The notes under the pieces: generated by a model
Told to the model about the DNA's origin: nothing
What the model saw: only the letters and a program-made list of their open reading frames with translations
Databases searched by the model: none
Translations under genes and position numbers: made by a program
In this document: positions 1 through 9,380 of the stretch, piece after piece
Position numbering within the stretch: position 1 is the first letter of the stretch
Layout of the letters: every line of letters starts with the position of its first letter
Assembly (NCBI RefSeq): GCF_947498825.1
Contig: NZ_CANMLV010000013.1
Span: 1-64,000 of the forward strand
Reading direction: 5' to 3'
Origin: an uncultured Cedecea sp.
GTDB taxonomy: Bacteria > Pseudomonadota > Gammaproteobacteria > Enterobacterales > Enterobacteriaceae
DNA: 64,000 nucleotides

Positions 1-113
1 CGACACCCGAAGGTGTTTGAGATATCAATCTTGCGAGTGCCCACACAGATTGTCTGATAAATTGTTAAAGAGCAGTGAGTTGCTTGCCTTAGCTTGCTAA
101 CTCGAGGTGGCGT
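1..113 (-). other. rRNA operon leader (5' external transcribed spacer), partial
   Basis: Read on the minus strand, this stretch carries the conserved enterobacterial rrn leader, including the antitermination boxA segment TGCTCTTTAACAATTTATCA (55-74) followed by the usual ACAATCTGTGTGGGCACTCG segment. The 16S gene itself lies beyond the left edge. The neighbouring genes yieP and hsrA are those that flank rrnC in E. coli, so this is probably the rrnC-equivalent operon; the operon identity is inferred from context. Confidence 0.9.
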
Positions 114-141
114 ATATTACGCGTTCCTCTTTCAAAGTCAA
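114..141 (-). promoter_or_regulatory. rRNA operon promoter P2
   Basis: On the minus strand there is a -35 TTGACT (136-141), a 16-bp spacer and a -10 TAATAT (114-119). It lies just upstream of boxA, where the constitutive P2 promoter of enterobacterial rrn operons sits. Confidence 0.8.
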
Positions 142-211
142 GCGCTTATTGTTCGCTTTTCTTCGACTGTTTCGGCGGTTAGCAACCGTTGTTCCGTCTC
201 AGTGGATGCGC

Positions 212-239
212 ATTATAGGGATTTCCTCGCGGCTGACAA
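212..239 (-). promoter_or_regulatory. rRNA operon promoter P1
   Basis: On the minus strand there is a -35 TTGTCA (234-239), a 16-bp spacer and a -10 TATAAT (212-217), followed by a GC-rich GCGC discriminator. This is the pattern of the ppGpp/DksA-sensitive rrn P1 promoters. A Fis/UP-element region would fall at about 240-290, partly under the yieP leader. P1 and P2 are about 98 bp apart. Confidence 0.85.
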
Positions 240-387
240 CCCCTAATTTCAAATAATTTGCTGACTGAGGGATTTTGTAGCAATGTGCGGAAATATCAAC
301 CAATCTCAGCGAATTTGGGGTAAAAACCACCCAATGCTAACGGGCAATGTCATACTGGTTAGTGAATATTTTCCAAAGGATGTATTT

Positions 388-1083
388 ATGTCTTTATCTA
401 CACAGCAGCTCGCCGCCCAGAAAAACCTTTCTTATATACTGGCTGAAAAACTCGCACAGCGTATATTGAAGGGCGAATACCCGGTTGGCAGTATTCTGCC
501 AGGTGAAATGGAGCTAGGCGCGTTATTCAACGTCAGCCGTACTGCTGTACGTGAGGCAGTGAAAACATTAACAGCAAAAGGCATGTTATTACCCCGCCCA
601 AGGATAGGAACTCGAGTAATGCCTCGAACACAATGGAACTTCCTGGATAAAGAGTTACTCGCCTGGTGGATGACAATGGATAACTTAGACTTTATTGTTG
701 ATGACTTCATTATTATGCGCCATAGCATCGAACCACAGGCTTGTGCTTTAGCCGCTATTCATAGTGAAGATTCACAGCGGCAAAAACTGCTCTCTATAAT
801 GAAGGAAATGGTTTCCTTGCAGGACACCTTCGATAAAGACTATTGGATAGAAATAGATATGGCTTATCATGAGCTAATCTATGAGATGAGCGGTAACGCA
901 TTCATGACCTCTTTTGCGAACTTGTTCCGCCCTGTCTACTACAACTATTTCACAGCCATCACCGATAACAAAGTGGTTAATCTTAATTTGCATCAGGCCA
1001 TTGTTGATGCCATCTGCCAGCGAGACAAGCAGGCTGCATTTGCTGCCTGTGTGGCACTATTGAATGAACCCACGTCTCATTAG
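388..1083 (+). CDS. yieP: FadR/GntR-family transcriptional regulator YieP
   Basis: A 231-residue DNA-binding regulator. The N-terminal winged helix-turn-helix (about residues 12-75) contains the SRTAVREAVKTL recognition helix. The C-terminal half (about 95-220) is a helical FCD-type effector domain. The ATG at 388 is preferred because AAAGGA lies about 8 bp upstream and the protein then begins MSLSTQQLAAQKNLSY, matching E. coli YieP. The frame is open back to 283, but that extension has no support. hsrA follows 32 bp downstream and is probably co-transcribed, as in E. coli. The gene is divergent from the rRNA promoters. The effector is not known to me. Confidence 0.9.
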   Translation: MSLSTQQLAAQKNLSYILAEKLAQRILKGEYPVGSILPGEMELGALFNVSRTAVREAVKTLTAKGMLLPRPRIGTRVMPRTQWNFLDKELLAWWMTMDNLDFIVDDFIIMRHSIEPQACALAAIHSEDSQRQKLLSIMKEMVSLQDTFDKDYWIEIDMAYHELIYEMSGNAFMTSFANLFRPVYYNYFTAITDNKVVNLNLHQAIVDAICQRDKQAAFAACVALLNEPTSH

Positions 1084-1115
1084 GAATACAGGCTCATTGA
1101 ATCATCAGGAAATTA

Positions 1116-2510
1116 ATGACTAAAAGCACGCGCAGTATGGCCGGACTCCCTTGGATAGCGGCAATGGCCTTTTTTATGCAGGCCCTGGATGCCACGATCC
1201 TCAACACGGCTCTTCCGGATATCGCCCGTAGCTTGAATCGCTCGCCGTTGGCAATGCAGTCAGCCATTATTAGCTATACCCTGACCGTCGCAATGTTGAT
1301 TCCCGTGAGTGGCTGGCTGGCCGACCGTTTTGGTACACGCCGTATATTCATGATTGCCGTATCCCTTTTTACTTTTGGCTCTCTTGCCTGTGCGCTTTCT
1401 GGTTCGCTCAGCCAGCTGGTCATTTTTCGTATTCTCCAGGGAGTGGGAGGAGCCATGATGATGCCGGTGGCTCGCCTTGCTTTACTACGTGCCTATCCGC
1501 GCAGTGAACTGCTACCGATACTGAATTTTGTCACTATACCTGGATTAGTTGGCCCGGTAGTCGGTCCGTTATTAGGAGGAGTACTTGTCACATGGGCCAG
1601 CTGGCACTGGATTTTCTTAATCAACATTCCGATTGGTATCTTTGGTCTAATTTATGCCCGTAAATACATGCCGAATTTCACCACGCCAATTAAGAAATTT
1701 GATATGCGCGGTTTCTTATTGTTTGGTATTGGTCTGGTACTGATTTCCTGTGGTCTGGAACTGTTCGGGGAACATGTTGTTGATACCTATATCGGTGTGT
1801 TGGTTATTATTGGCGGTTTTTTCCTGGTGCTGAGTTATATATTTCATGCCCGTCATGCTCAGTCGCCGCTTATTCCGCTCCCCCTGTTTAAAACGCGGAC
1901 ATTCTCTGTTGGAATTATCGGCAATGTAGCGTCACGCTTAGGGACTGGATGTGTTCCGTTTTTAATGCCACTCATGCTACAGGTCGCATTTGGTTACAGT
2001 GCATTAATTGCTGGTTGTATGATGGTACCAACCGCGCTCGGAGCTTTAGTGGCTAAGTCGACGGTAACACAGGTACTGCGCTGGTTTGGCTACAGAAAAA
2101 CGCTGTTCAGTATTACTCTGTTTATCGGAATAGTGATTGCTCAATTCTCACTCCAGACACCGGATATGGCTTTATGGCTATTGGTTCTGCCGTTATTTGT
2201 GCTGGGTATGGCCATGTCAACGCAGTTCACTTCAATGAATACCATCACACTCGCCGATCTCAGTGATGAACATGCCAGTAGCGGTAATAGCGTCCTGGCC
2301 GTCACTCAGCAACTTTCCATTAGCTTTGGTGTTGCTGTTAGCGCCGCAGTGCTTCTGGCCTTTAAAAATAACGAAAGCCTGAATACCGTAGAGCAATTTC
2401 ACTACACATTCCTGAGTATGGGAGGAGTGACACTCCTCTCCTCGCTGGTATTCCTGGCGCTGCATCCAAAAGATGGTCGTAATTTAATAAAAGACAGACA
2501 TAAACCTTAA
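1116..2510 (+). CDS. hsrA: HsrA, 14-TM MFS drug:H+ antiporter-like transporter
   Basis: A 464-residue inner-membrane protein of the DHA2 (14-helix) major facilitator family. It shows MFS motif A as [11 protein letters not shown] (about residues 66-76), motif C-like [10 protein letters not shown] (about 148-157), and the early [10 protein letters not shown] segment typical of this family. It is the counterpart of E. coli HsrA/YieO, a putative drug exporter whose overexpression gives homocysteine resistance. It follows yieP directly. Its TAA overlaps the TAA of the convergent rbsR by 4 bases (2507-2510), so no terminator separates them. Confidence 0.88.
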   Translation: MTKSTRSMAGLPWIAAMAFFMQALDATILNTALPDIARSLNRSPLAMQSAIISYTLTVAMLIPVSGWLADRFGTRRIFMIAVSLFTFGSLACALSGSLSQLVIFRILQGVGGAMMMPVARLALLRAYPRSELLPILNFVTIPGLVGPVVGPLLGGVLVTWASWHWIFLINIPIGIFGLIYARKYMPNFTTPIKKFDMRGFLLFGIGLVLISCGLELFGEHVVDTYIGVLVIIGGFFLVLSYIFHARHAQSPLIPLPLFKTRTFSVGIIGNVASRLGTGCVPFLMPLMLQVAFGYSALIAGCMMVPTALGALVAKSTVTQVLRWFGYRKTLFSITLFIGIVIAQFSLQTPDMALWLLVLPLFVLGMAMSTQFTSMNTITLADLSDEHASSGNSVLAVTQQLSISFGVAVSAAVLLAFKNNESLNTVEQFHYTFLSMGGVTLLSSLVFLALHPKDGRNLIKDRHKP

Positions 2511-3496
2511 ACAGATCCACGCACAATCAGTTTTGGTGTGAGCTGTAAACACTGCTGGGCTAAATCGGGTTGCGCCATTCGCTTAATCAAGACATCGACT
2601 GCTAACTCACCTAATTCATCTTTAGGCTGATGAATAGTGGTTAGTGGTGGCGTCATGTAACTTGCCAGTTCTATATCATCATAACCCACTACCGCCATAT
2701 CCTTTGGAACAGCCATGGATGACTGATATAACGCCTGATAGATACCAACAGCCATAGCGTCATTACAGGAAAAAACGGCTTCTGGTGGCGTGTCCAGTGA
2801 AAGCAGTTTCTGCATGGCGATGTATCCACCATTAAACTCAAAATCACCGATGATTTCATATCCAGGAAGAATGGGAAGTCCAGCTTGTTGCATTGCTTTC
2901 CGATAACCATCAAGACGCATACAAGCCGGGCTTTTATCTATCGGACCACTGATGCAGGCAATTCGGGAATAGCCTTTATCAATCAGGTACTGGGTGGCAA
3001 TTTCACCTCCCAGTAATGAATTATCCTGAATCACATCGCTACCGTCGAATGGCGACCAGTCCATCATCACCGTAGGAACACCGGGATAACGGTTCATTAT
3101 TTCAATCGAAGGATGGTGTGATTCAGTACTGAGTAGCAGCAACCCATCAACGCGTTTTTGCAGTAGCGTTTCCAGGTTACTGTTCATGCGCTGCTCATCC
3201 CCTTCGGTATTGCAGAGTACCAGGCTATAACCGCGTTCAAAACAGCTCCGCTCAACGCCGCGCACCAGCTCAGAATAAAACGGGTTACTACTGGCGGTAA
3301 TTAACATGCCAATAGTATGAGTCTGATTCAGCTTAAGACTACGCGCCAACGCTGAAGGGGCATAATTCAGCGTTTTAATGGCATCGTCAACTTTCTTACG
3401 TGTGGCCTCACTCACAAAGCGATCGTTGTTAATCACATGCGAAACTGTTGAGGTAGAAACACTCGCCAGGCGAGCGACATCCTTCATTGTGGCCAC
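2507..3496 (-). CDS. rbsR: Ribose operon repressor RbsR (LacI family)
   Basis: A 329-residue LacI/GalR-family repressor. The N-terminal helix-turn-helix ([20 protein letters not shown], residues 4-23) and hinge are followed by a type-I periplasmic-binding-protein-like ribose-sensing domain. It is the last gene of rbsDACBKR, 7 bp after rbsK. It should bind the two CGAAACGTTTCG palindromes upstream of rbsD (8343-8437) and release them when ribose is bound. Length and order match E. coli. Confidence 0.95.
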   Translation of the reverse strand: MATMKDVARLASVSTSTVSHVINNDRFVSEATRKKVDDAIKTLNYAPSALARSLKLNQTHTIGMLITASSNPFYSELVRGVERSCFERGYSLVLCNTEGDEQRMNSNLETLLQKRVDGLLLLSTESHHPSIEIMNRYPGVPTVMMDWSPFDGSDVIQDNSLLGGEIATQYLIDKGYSRIACISGPIDKSPACMRLDGYRKAMQQAGLPILPGYEIIGDFEFNGGYIAMQKLLSLDTPPEAVFSCNDAMAVGIYQALYQSSMAVPKDMAVVGYDDIELASYMTPPLTTIHQPKDELGELAVDVLIKRMAQPDLAQQCLQLTPKLIVRGSV

Positions 3497-3503
3497 TGTT
3501 TAC

Positions 3504-4436
3504 TTATCCCTGTTGTTCTAAAAATGCATCTATTTCATGACGCCACGGCACTGAAGGCTGAGCACCCTTACGAGTTACCGCAATCGCGGCTGCAGCATGC
3601 GCAAAGCGAACCGCTTCATTCATCGCTTTTCCTTCCAGCAATGCAGTCACCAGCGCACCATTGAAGGTATCTCCGGCGGCAATAGTATCGATAGCGTTTA
3701 CCCTGAAACCGGGAACTCGTTGACCGATGCCTTTATCACTTAACCACACGCCGCGGCTACCCAGCGTAATAATGACAATATCAATTCCTTTGCCATGTAA
3801 TACATTTGCGGCTTTTGCCGCATCATCATCATTTTCAACCCGAATACCGGTCAGCTTTTCTGCTTCAGTTTCATTCGGCGTTATCATATACAGCAGCGAC
3901 AGTAACTCATCGGATAACGGACAAGCGGGAGCTGGATTGAGGATAACTTTAGTCTGATGCTGGTGTGCTATTTTTGCCGCAGCCAGCACGCTTTCCAGCG
4001 GAGACTCCAGTTGCATTAATAACGCTGATGCTTCACTGATTTTTTGTTGTTGCTGATTAACCAAGTCCGGCGTTAATGCTGCATTAGCTCCGGCATGAAT
4101 ACCAATTACGTTTTCGCCATCACTGTTAACAAAGATCAAAGCGACGCCAGTTGTTTCATCCGGAATCGTACTGATAGCTGAAATATCAATGTTATCGCTG
4201 GCTAATTGCTGACATACCTTCTTACCGGTATCGTCATCACCCACGCAGGCAATAAACGTGATATCAGCCCCACTACGCCCTGCGGCAACCGCTTGGTTAG
4301 CGCCTTTACCGCCAAAAGCAACCTGATAATCCTTTCCGGTAACGGTTTCCCCTGGTGTTGGGAAATTATTATTAAGATTAAGAATATGATCGGCATTGAT
4401 ACTACCAAGAACAACGAGTTTTTCTGTGTTTTTCAT
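3504..4436 (-). CDS. rbsK: Ribokinase RbsK
   Basis: A 310-residue PfkB-family kinase that phosphorylates ribose to ribose-5-phosphate with ATP. The N-terminal GGKGANQAVAAGR ribose-binding motif and the C-terminal DTIAAGDTFNGAL anion-hole/catalytic-base motif (Asp near residue 254) are both present. It sits between rbsB and rbsR in the operon. It is distinct from the deoxyribokinase-like gene at 42074, which has the GAGD form of the second motif. Confidence 0.95.
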   Translation of the reverse strand: MKNTEKLVVLGSINADHILNLNNNFPTPGETVTGKDYQVAFGGKGANQAVAAGRSGADITFIACVGDDDTGKKVCQQLASDNIDISAISTIPDETTGVALIFVNSDGENVIGIHAGANAALTPDLVNQQQQKISEASALLMQLESPLESVLAAAKIAHQHQTKVILNPAPACPLSDELLSLLYMITPNETEAEKLTGIRVENDDDAAKAANVLHGKGIDIVIITLGSRGVWLSDKGIGQRVPGFRVNAIDTIAAGDTFNGALVTALLEGKAMNEAVRFAHAAAAIAVTRKGAQPSVPWRHEIDAFLEQQG

Positions 4437-4512
4437 TTGATTTATATCCAGTTAATTGCACCATCATAACCTGATGGTGCAATGTCCTTGCTTGGTATAT
4501 TTAGGCTAATAC

Positions 4513-5400
4513 TTATTTTTTAACCAACTTCAAATCAACCGGGATTTGCGCCGGAACAGTTTCGCCTTTTAACGCTTTATCTGCGGTAACTACGCCAATA
4601 ACTCCGATTTGGTCGGCCATCTGCGCCACTGTTGCGCCCAGTTTACCGCCTTCAACCGCTTTCACACCATCATCAGTGCCGTCAAAGCCGACGACCAGCA
4701 CATCGTTTTTACCTGCAACTTGCAGGGCACGCAATGCCCCTAACGCCATTTCATCGTTTTGAGCAAATACAGCCTGAACGTCAGGATGTGCAGTCAGCAG
4801 ATTCTGCATAACGTTCAAGCCTTTAGTACGGTCGAAATCAGCAGGCTGGCTCGCCAGGACATTAAATTTATGGGCAGCGACAGCCTGTTTAAAACCTTCA
4901 CCACGTTCACGGGCAGCAGATGCACCTGCGATTCCCTGTAGCTCAATAACCTTGGCCCCATCACCCAGTTTTTCAGCAATAAAGTCACCCGCCATTTTAC
5001 CGCCCGCGACGTTATCAGAAGCGATATGGCTGACAACAGTGCCCTGGTTTGCTACACGGTCCAAGGTAATTACCGGAATATTCGCCTGATTAGCCATCTT
5101 CACTGCGTTACCCACTGCATCTGAATCAGTTGGGTTAATCAACAGTAATTTAGTTCCACGTACCGTTAAATCTTGAACGTTGGCCAGTTCTTTAGCCGGG
5201 TTATTCTGGGAGTCCAGAACCACCAGGGTATAGCCCAGTTTATCGGCCTCTTTCTGTGCACCATCTTTCAATGAAACAAAGAACGGATTATTCAAAGTAG
5301 ACACGACCAGAGCGATAGTATCTTTTGCCATGGCATTAGCGCTAAGTGTGGCACTCAGTGCAACCGCAGAAACCAAAGTAGCCAGTTTTTTCATGTTCAT
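4513..5400 (-). CDS. rbsB: Periplasmic D-ribose-binding protein RbsB
   Basis: A 295-residue substrate-binding protein of the ribose ABC importer; in E. coli it is also the ligand carrier for Trg chemotaxis. The signal peptide covers residues 1-25 and ends ANAMA before KDTIALVVS. The ATG at 5400 (MNMKKLATL) is chosen over the longer open frame because AGGAA lies about 7 bp upstream and the signal peptide then starts normally. The mature part is close to E. coli RbsB throughout. Confidence 0.96.
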   Translation of the reverse strand: MNMKKLATLVSAVALSATLSANAMAKDTIALVVSTLNNPFFVSLKDGAQKEADKLGYTLVVLDSQNNPAKELANVQDLTVRGTKLLLINPTDSDAVGNAVKMANQANIPVITLDRVANQGTVVSHIASDNVAGGKMAGDFIAEKLGDGAKVIELQGIAGASAARERGEGFKQAVAAHKFNVLASQPADFDRTKGLNVMQNLLTAHPDVQAVFAQNDEMALGALRALQVAGKNDVLVVGFDGTDDGVKAVEGGKLGATVAQMADQIGVIGVVTADKALKGETVPAQIPVDLKLVKK

Positions 5401-5425
5401 ATGCGTATTCCTGTAGGGTGACTTG

Positions 5426-6391
5426 TTACTGTTTTTTGTTATCCACCAGCACCGCCAGCAGAATAACAAGCGCTTTAACGATCATCTGGTAGTAAGAGGA
5501 AACACCTAATAAATTTAAACCGTTGTTAAGAAATCCAAGAATTAATGCCCCGATCAGGGTGCCAACAATACGGCCCTTACCACCCGCAAGACTGGTACCA
5601 CCCAGTACTACCGCAGCGATAGCATCAAGTTCATAACCCATACCCGCGGTAGGTTGTGCGGAAGAAAGACGCGCGACTTCAATGATTCCAGCCAGTGAAG
5701 CCAGCAAGCCACACAGCGAGTAAACAATAATTTTAACTTTATCAACACTGATTCCAGAAAGACGAGTCGCCGCTTCGTTGCCACCTAAAGCATAAATATA
5801 GCGGCCTAAACGGGTATGGTGCAGCATGTACCATGCAGCAATAAAGACAATCGCCATAATCCAGACTGGAGTCGGTATACCTAAAGGACGACCGATACCA
5901 AACCAGCCAAAGAGATCGGCATTATCAGAGAAGCCAGTATTGATAGGGCTACCGTTGGTATACACCAGGGTCACACCGCGCAGCAGCAACATCATGACAA
6001 GCGTAGCAATAAAAGCCTGCACTCGCCCTTTGGCAACAATCACGCCGGTGACTGCACCAATTGCAGCACCTAGTGCCAGAGCCGCAGCAACCGCAACTAA
6101 TGCGTTAACTTCAAACCCGACAACCGAAGCGGCGACTGCGCCGGTCAATGCCAGTAACGAACCCACAGAAAGGTCAATACCAGAGGTCAGGATAACCAGC
6201 GTCATGCCTACCGCCATAATGGCGTTAACTGAGGTTTGTTGCAGGATGTTGAACAAATTATTTACGGTAAAAAAGTTTGGGCTCAGGCTGGATACAATGG
6301 CAATCAGCACCAATAACGCTATCAGTGATTTTTGCTCCATCAGCCATGCTTTAGTGAACCAGCGACGGCCAGACACGGTTTGTACACTCAT
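5426..6391 (-). CDS. rbsC: Ribose ABC transporter permease RbsC
   Basis: A 321-residue inner-membrane permease, largely hydrophobic with multiple TM helices, closely matching E. coli RbsC ([30 protein letters not shown]). The ATG at 6391 overlaps the rbsA stop as ATGA, so translation is probably coupled. AGGAG lies about 8 bp upstream. An in-frame GTG nine bases earlier is possible but sits too close to that Shine-Dalgarno. It partners RbsA and RbsB. Confidence 0.95.
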   Translation of the reverse strand: MSVQTVSGRRWFTKAWLMEQKSLIALLVLIAIVSSLSPNFFTVNNLFNILQQTSVNAIMAVGMTLVILTSGIDLSVGSLLALTGAVAASVVGFEVNALVAVAAALALGAAIGAVTGVIVAKGRVQAFIATLVMMLLLRGVTLVYTNGSPINTGFSDNADLFGWFGIGRPLGIPTPVWIMAIVFIAAWYMLHHTRLGRYIYALGGNEAATRLSGISVDKVKIIVYSLCGLLASLAGIIEVARLSSAQPTAGMGYELDAIAAVVLGGTSLAGGKGRIVGTLIGALILGFLNNGLNLLGVSSYYQMIVKALVILLAVLVDNKKQ

Positions 6392-7902
6392 TTTTTCCAC
6401 TCCTGACTATCCGGTTTAAATTTGCCTACAGCTGCCGCCATTAATCGTTCCTGGGTTGCTTCATCCCGGGTAAAGATGGCACTCGCTTTACCTTCATGCA
6501 TCACCATAACTCGGTCACTCATACCCATAACCTCAGGCATTTCTGATGACACCAGAATGATGCTTAATCCATCAGCTTTGAACTGGTTAATTAGCTGATA
6601 AATTTCTTTTTTTGCACCAACATCAACGCCGCGTGTCGGTTCATCGAGAATCAAAACATTCGGTCGGGTCATCAAACCACGTGCGATAGCAATCTTCTGC
6701 TGGTTACCACCAGAAAGCAGGCCTATTGGTTGTTCCATTGACGGTGTTTTAACTTTAAACAACTCAATAAAATCCCCCACGGCCAGCTCTTCCTCTTTAT
6801 GTTTGAGGCTGCCTGAGGTGCTGCTGAAATAGCGAAGTGCGGTCAGTGACATATTTTCTTTCACTGACATACCGAGGATCAGGCCGTCACGTTTACGGTC
6901 TTCAGAGATATAAACAATCCCGTACTCCAGACCGTCTTGAGGAGAACGAGGGCTTATCTCGTTGCCACCAAGTACAATACGACCGGCTGTTTTTGGCAGC
7001 GCGCCATACAGGACTTTCATTAATTCCGTACGGCCAGCCCCCATCAAACCTGATACGCCGAGGATCTCGCCCTCACGTAGAGTAAAAGAGACGTCTTTAA
7101 CTCCCGGGCCTGACAGTTTTTCTACTAACAACCTGACCTTGCCAGGTTGCTTATCAATATGGGGATACTGCTCTTCAAGTTTACGACCAACCATCATCTC
7201 AATCAGCGAGTCTTCACTGAGAGACGAGACTTCACGTTCAGCAACAAACTGCCCGTCACGCAGTACGGTAACGTCGTCACAAATCTCGAAAATTTCCTTC
7301 ATGCGGTGAGAGATATAAACAATGCCACAGCCCTGGTTTCTCAGCTCACGAATGACACGAAACAGTGATTCGGTTTCGGTATCCGTTAATGCATCCGTGG
7401 GTTCATCCATGATGATGACCTTGGACTGATAGCTCAGTACTTTGGCAATTTCGACCATCTGCTGATCGCCAATCGATAAATCCCCCACCAGTAGGTCACT
7501 GGTAAAGCGCAGATTCAGTCTGGCCAGAAGCTTGTCGGCTTCTCGGTACATCGCTTTCCAGTCAATATTGCCGAAACGACCAACAAACTCACATCCGAGG
7601 AAAATGTTTTCCGCAATACTCAGTTGAGGTATCAGGTTGAGTTCCTGATGAATGATACCGATGCCAGCTTGTTCGGAATACTTTGGTCCTTTAAAGCTGG
7701 TCTCTTTACCCAGCCATAACAATGATCCCGCATCTTTGGTATAGATACCGGTCAGGACCTTCATCATCGTCGACTTGCCAGCACCGTTTTCACCCACCAG
7801 CGCCATCACTCGACCCGGATAAACATTCAGGGAGGCGCCGGACAGGGCTTTCACTCCCGGAAATGACTTCTCAATACCCTTAAGCTGCAGTAAAGGTTCC
7901 AT
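6388..7902 (-). CDS. rbsA: Ribose ABC transporter ATPase RbsA
   Basis: A 504-residue tandem ATPase. The first nucleotide-binding domain has Walker [10 protein letters not shown] and signature [13 protein letters not shown]. The second has a degenerate Walker A (GLMGAGRTE) and a signature [15 protein letters not shown], as usual in RbsA/XylG-type proteins. The ATG at 7902 is chosen because GAGGT lies 6 bp upstream and the protein then begins [16 protein letters not shown] like E. coli RbsA; the upstream 37-codon open extension overlaps rbsD and is not supported. Confidence 0.95.
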   Translation of the reverse strand: MEPLLQLKGIEKSFPGVKALSGASLNVYPGRVMALVGENGAGKSTMMKVLTGIYTKDAGSLLWLGKETSFKGPKYSEQAGIGIIHQELNLIPQLSIAENIFLGCEFVGRFGNIDWKAMYREADKLLARLNLRFTSDLLVGDLSIGDQQMVEIAKVLSYQSKVIIMDEPTDALTDTETESLFRVIRELRNQGCGIVYISHRMKEIFEICDDVTVLRDGQFVAEREVSSLSEDSLIEMMVGRKLEEQYPHIDKQPGKVRLLVEKLSGPGVKDVSFTLREGEILGVSGLMGAGRTELMKVLYGALPKTAGRIVLGGNEISPRSPQDGLEYGIVYISEDRKRDGLILGMSVKENMSLTALRYFSSTSGSLKHKEEELAVGDFIELFKVKTPSMEQPIGLLSGGNQQKIAIARGLMTRPNVLILDEPTRGVDVGAKKEIYQLINQFKADGLSIILVSSEMPEVMGMSDRVMVMHEGKASAIFTRDEATQERLMAAAVGKFKPDSQEWKK

Positions 7903-7909
7903 ACTGACC

Positions 7910-8329
7910 TCAGAAGGTGACGCCAGCGCAGAGAATGATGTTCGCAAATGGAGAACATTCTCCACTACGAATAACAGCCCGGCTGTCTGTCGTACATTGT
8001 TTGAAGGCTTCATGGCTGACGTAGCGAATAGCGATGGTATTACCCTGCTGCTGTTGCAGTTGCTCTATATGCGCTAATAACTGTTCATGAAGCTTGGGAT
8101 TATGCTGTTTAATTTCCAGTGCCAGGATAGCGGCTTCAACCTGCATTTCCTCGGTCACCACTTCTACGACCTGCATAAAACCCGGTACACCCTGGGTTAA
8201 TGCCAAATCGATGCGTGCCGTTTTAGGTGCAATAGGTAACCCTGCATCTGCGATGGTCAGCATGTCTGTATGCCCCAGACGGGAGATAACAGCGGAAATA
8301 TCTGCGTTAAGTACTTTGCCTTTTTTCAT
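7910..8329 (-). CDS. rbsD: D-ribose pyranase RbsD
   Basis: A 139-residue first gene of the ribose operon. It converts beta-pyranose ribose to the furanose form used by RbsK. The catalytic-His region SRLGHTDML is near residue 20, and the C-terminal end [11 protein letters not shown] is the family ending. The ATG at 8329 has GAGGTGAG upstream and gives the E. coli length. An in-frame ATG further upstream lies inside the operator region and is rejected. Confidence 0.95.
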   Translation of the reverse strand: MKKGKVLNADISAVISRLGHTDMLTIADAGLPIAPKTARIDLALTQGVPGFMQVVEVVTEEMQVEAAILALEIKQHNPKLHEQLLAHIEQLQQQQGNTIAIRYVSHEAFKQCTTDSRAVIRSGECSPFANIILCAGVTF

Positions 8330-8342
8330 CTTCTCACCTCGC

Positions 8343-8437
8343 GAGCGAAACGTTTCGCTCACAGTCAGTGTAGGTAATGCCGGGCCAGCTTCACAACAAG
8401 TATGTAGCAAAAATGTGATCGCCATCGAAACGTTTCG
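8343..8437 (-). promoter_or_regulatory. rbs promoter with two RbsR operators
   Basis: A perfect palindrome, GAGCGAAACGTTTCGCTC (8343-8360), lies just before rbsD. A second CGAAACGTTTCG (8426-8437) is about 80 bp upstream; both match the known RbsR site of E. coli. Between them, on the minus strand, TTGTGA (8391-8396) and TACACT (8367-8372), 18 bp apart, could be the -35 and -10. A TCACATTT half-site near 8412-8419 may belong to a weak CRP site. The paired operators suggest looping; that is inference. Confidence 0.8.
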
Positions 8438-8440
8438 CAA

Positions 8441-8900
8441 AGCGTCTTTTTACGGCATGGATAGATGCAATAGCTAATACTCTTCGGTTTCAGCGCGTAG
8501 ATTGGTGATGGATTGCCAGTTTATTCTGGTACGCTCAAACAAGTATTCAAAAGTGGAAAATTGGGATAATTGAGGAGTCACGGAGCAGTATTAACATGCA
8601 TATATTAATGGATAAACCATGCTGCATACGCACTGTGTAACGCCCGCTCCTTTCACAAAAAGGTACACCATGACTATTACGATGAAGGAGTAAAATCATT
8701 TGTGAGCTGCTCTGTACCTTGAACATCAAGATACTAAGATCCGCGTAGAACGCTTTTCTCCAGCACAACTAATTAGTTCAGTTTTATTGAACAATAAAAG
8801 CAAAAAATCCCGATTTTAATCAATAACCCCATGGTCTACTATTTACCACATCAGGCCAACAGCGCCGCTTAATGAATAATGATTTATAAGGAATACGACC
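8441..8900. other. Intergenic region upstream of the YhcN-like gene
   Basis: 460 bp with no gene I can support. The only open frames are short and lack ribosome sites. The stretch just before 8901 is AT-rich and probably holds the promoter of the small secreted protein gene, but I see no clear -35/-10 pair. Confidence 0.5.
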
Positions 8901-9110
8901 ATGAAATCAATCAAAACTTTAGTTGCAGTTGCTACTCTTTTCGCTATCTCTTTCGGTGCTTTCGCACAAAGTATCAGTGCTACCGCATCCACTCTGGATT
9001 CTGCGGAAGCTAAAATCTCTGCAATGGCAGAGCAGCAAGGCTCTCAGTACACTATTACCAGCGCCCGCGTCGGTGACCAGGTGCATATGACAGCGATCCT
9101 CAATAAATAA
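8901..9110 (+). CDS. Small secreted YhcN/BhsA/McbA-family (DUF1471) protein
   Basis: A 69-residue precursor with a clear signal peptide (MKSIKTLVAVATLFAISFGAFA, residues 1-22, then QSISAT). The 47-residue mature part has the DUF1471 pattern: a helix with A-x-K-I-S-A-M-A-E-Q-Q-G, then strands YTITSARVG and HMTAILNK. Members such as BhsA, McbA, YdgH and YhcN are periplasmic or outer-membrane stress and biofilm proteins in enterobacteria. AAGGAA lies about 8 bp before the ATG. It stands alone between rbs and kup, a place where E. coli has no such gene. The specific role is unknown. Confidence 0.8.
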   Translation: MKSIKTLVAVATLFAISFGAFAQSISATASTLDSAEAKISAMAEQQGSQYTITSARVGDQVHMTAILNK

Positions 9111-9186
9111 GAATGGTCTCGGAAAGGCCGCCAGAGATAGCGGTCATATTTCGACAACCTAATGCTAAACAAAAAACTGAGTATTT

Positions 9187-9213
9187 AATAAAGCCTCTCC
9201 TTTGAGAGACTTG
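9187..9213. terminator. Imperfect hairpin, copy of the kup-side terminator stem
   Basis: AAGCCTCTCCTTTGAGAGACTT repeats, with one change, the stem-loop at 9353-9375. On the minus strand it is followed by TTTATTAAAT, so it could act as a second terminator for transcription coming from kup. No strong U-tract follows on the plus strand. Confidence 0.45.
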
Positions 9214-9306
9214 AGACTGATGACAAAGCTAAAGTGATATCTAATTCTCAGCGCTTATTTACGAAAATAAACAGGAAAATCAATTCATTGATTTTCAGCT
9301 GATAAC

Positions 9307-9342
9307 ACAAAGAAGGAAAAACCACGTTTTTTCCTTCTTTGT
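9307..9342. terminator. 15-bp perfect hairpin between the YhcN-like gene and kup
   Basis: ACAAAGAAGGAAAAA (9307-9321) pairs perfectly with 9328-9342 across a 6-nt loop. The A- and T-rich arms resemble a bidirectional terminator placed between convergent genes. Confidence 0.6.
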
Positions 9343-9352
9343 CAGCAATCTG

Positions 9353-9378
9353 AAGCCTCTCCTTTGAGAGGCTTTATT
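9353..9378. terminator. Bidirectional terminator between the YhcN-like gene and kup
   Basis: The stem AAGCCTCTC/GAGAGGCTT closes a short loop and is followed by TTTATT on the plus strand, directly next to the kup stop codon. It probably terminates plus-strand transcription from 8901 and, as part of the tandem set, kup transcription. Confidence 0.6.
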
Positions 9379-9380
9379 GG

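Noticed and set aside
283-387. N-terminal extension of YieP from an upstream ATG
   Set aside because: No ribosome site, no similarity to the YieP N-terminus, and it lies close to the rRNA P1 region; the ATG at 388 has AAAGGA and the conserved start.
8547-8768. Minus-strand open frame of 73 codons between rbs and the YhcN-like gene
   Set aside because: No ribosome site, no recognisable domain, and composition typical of random AT-rich spacer.
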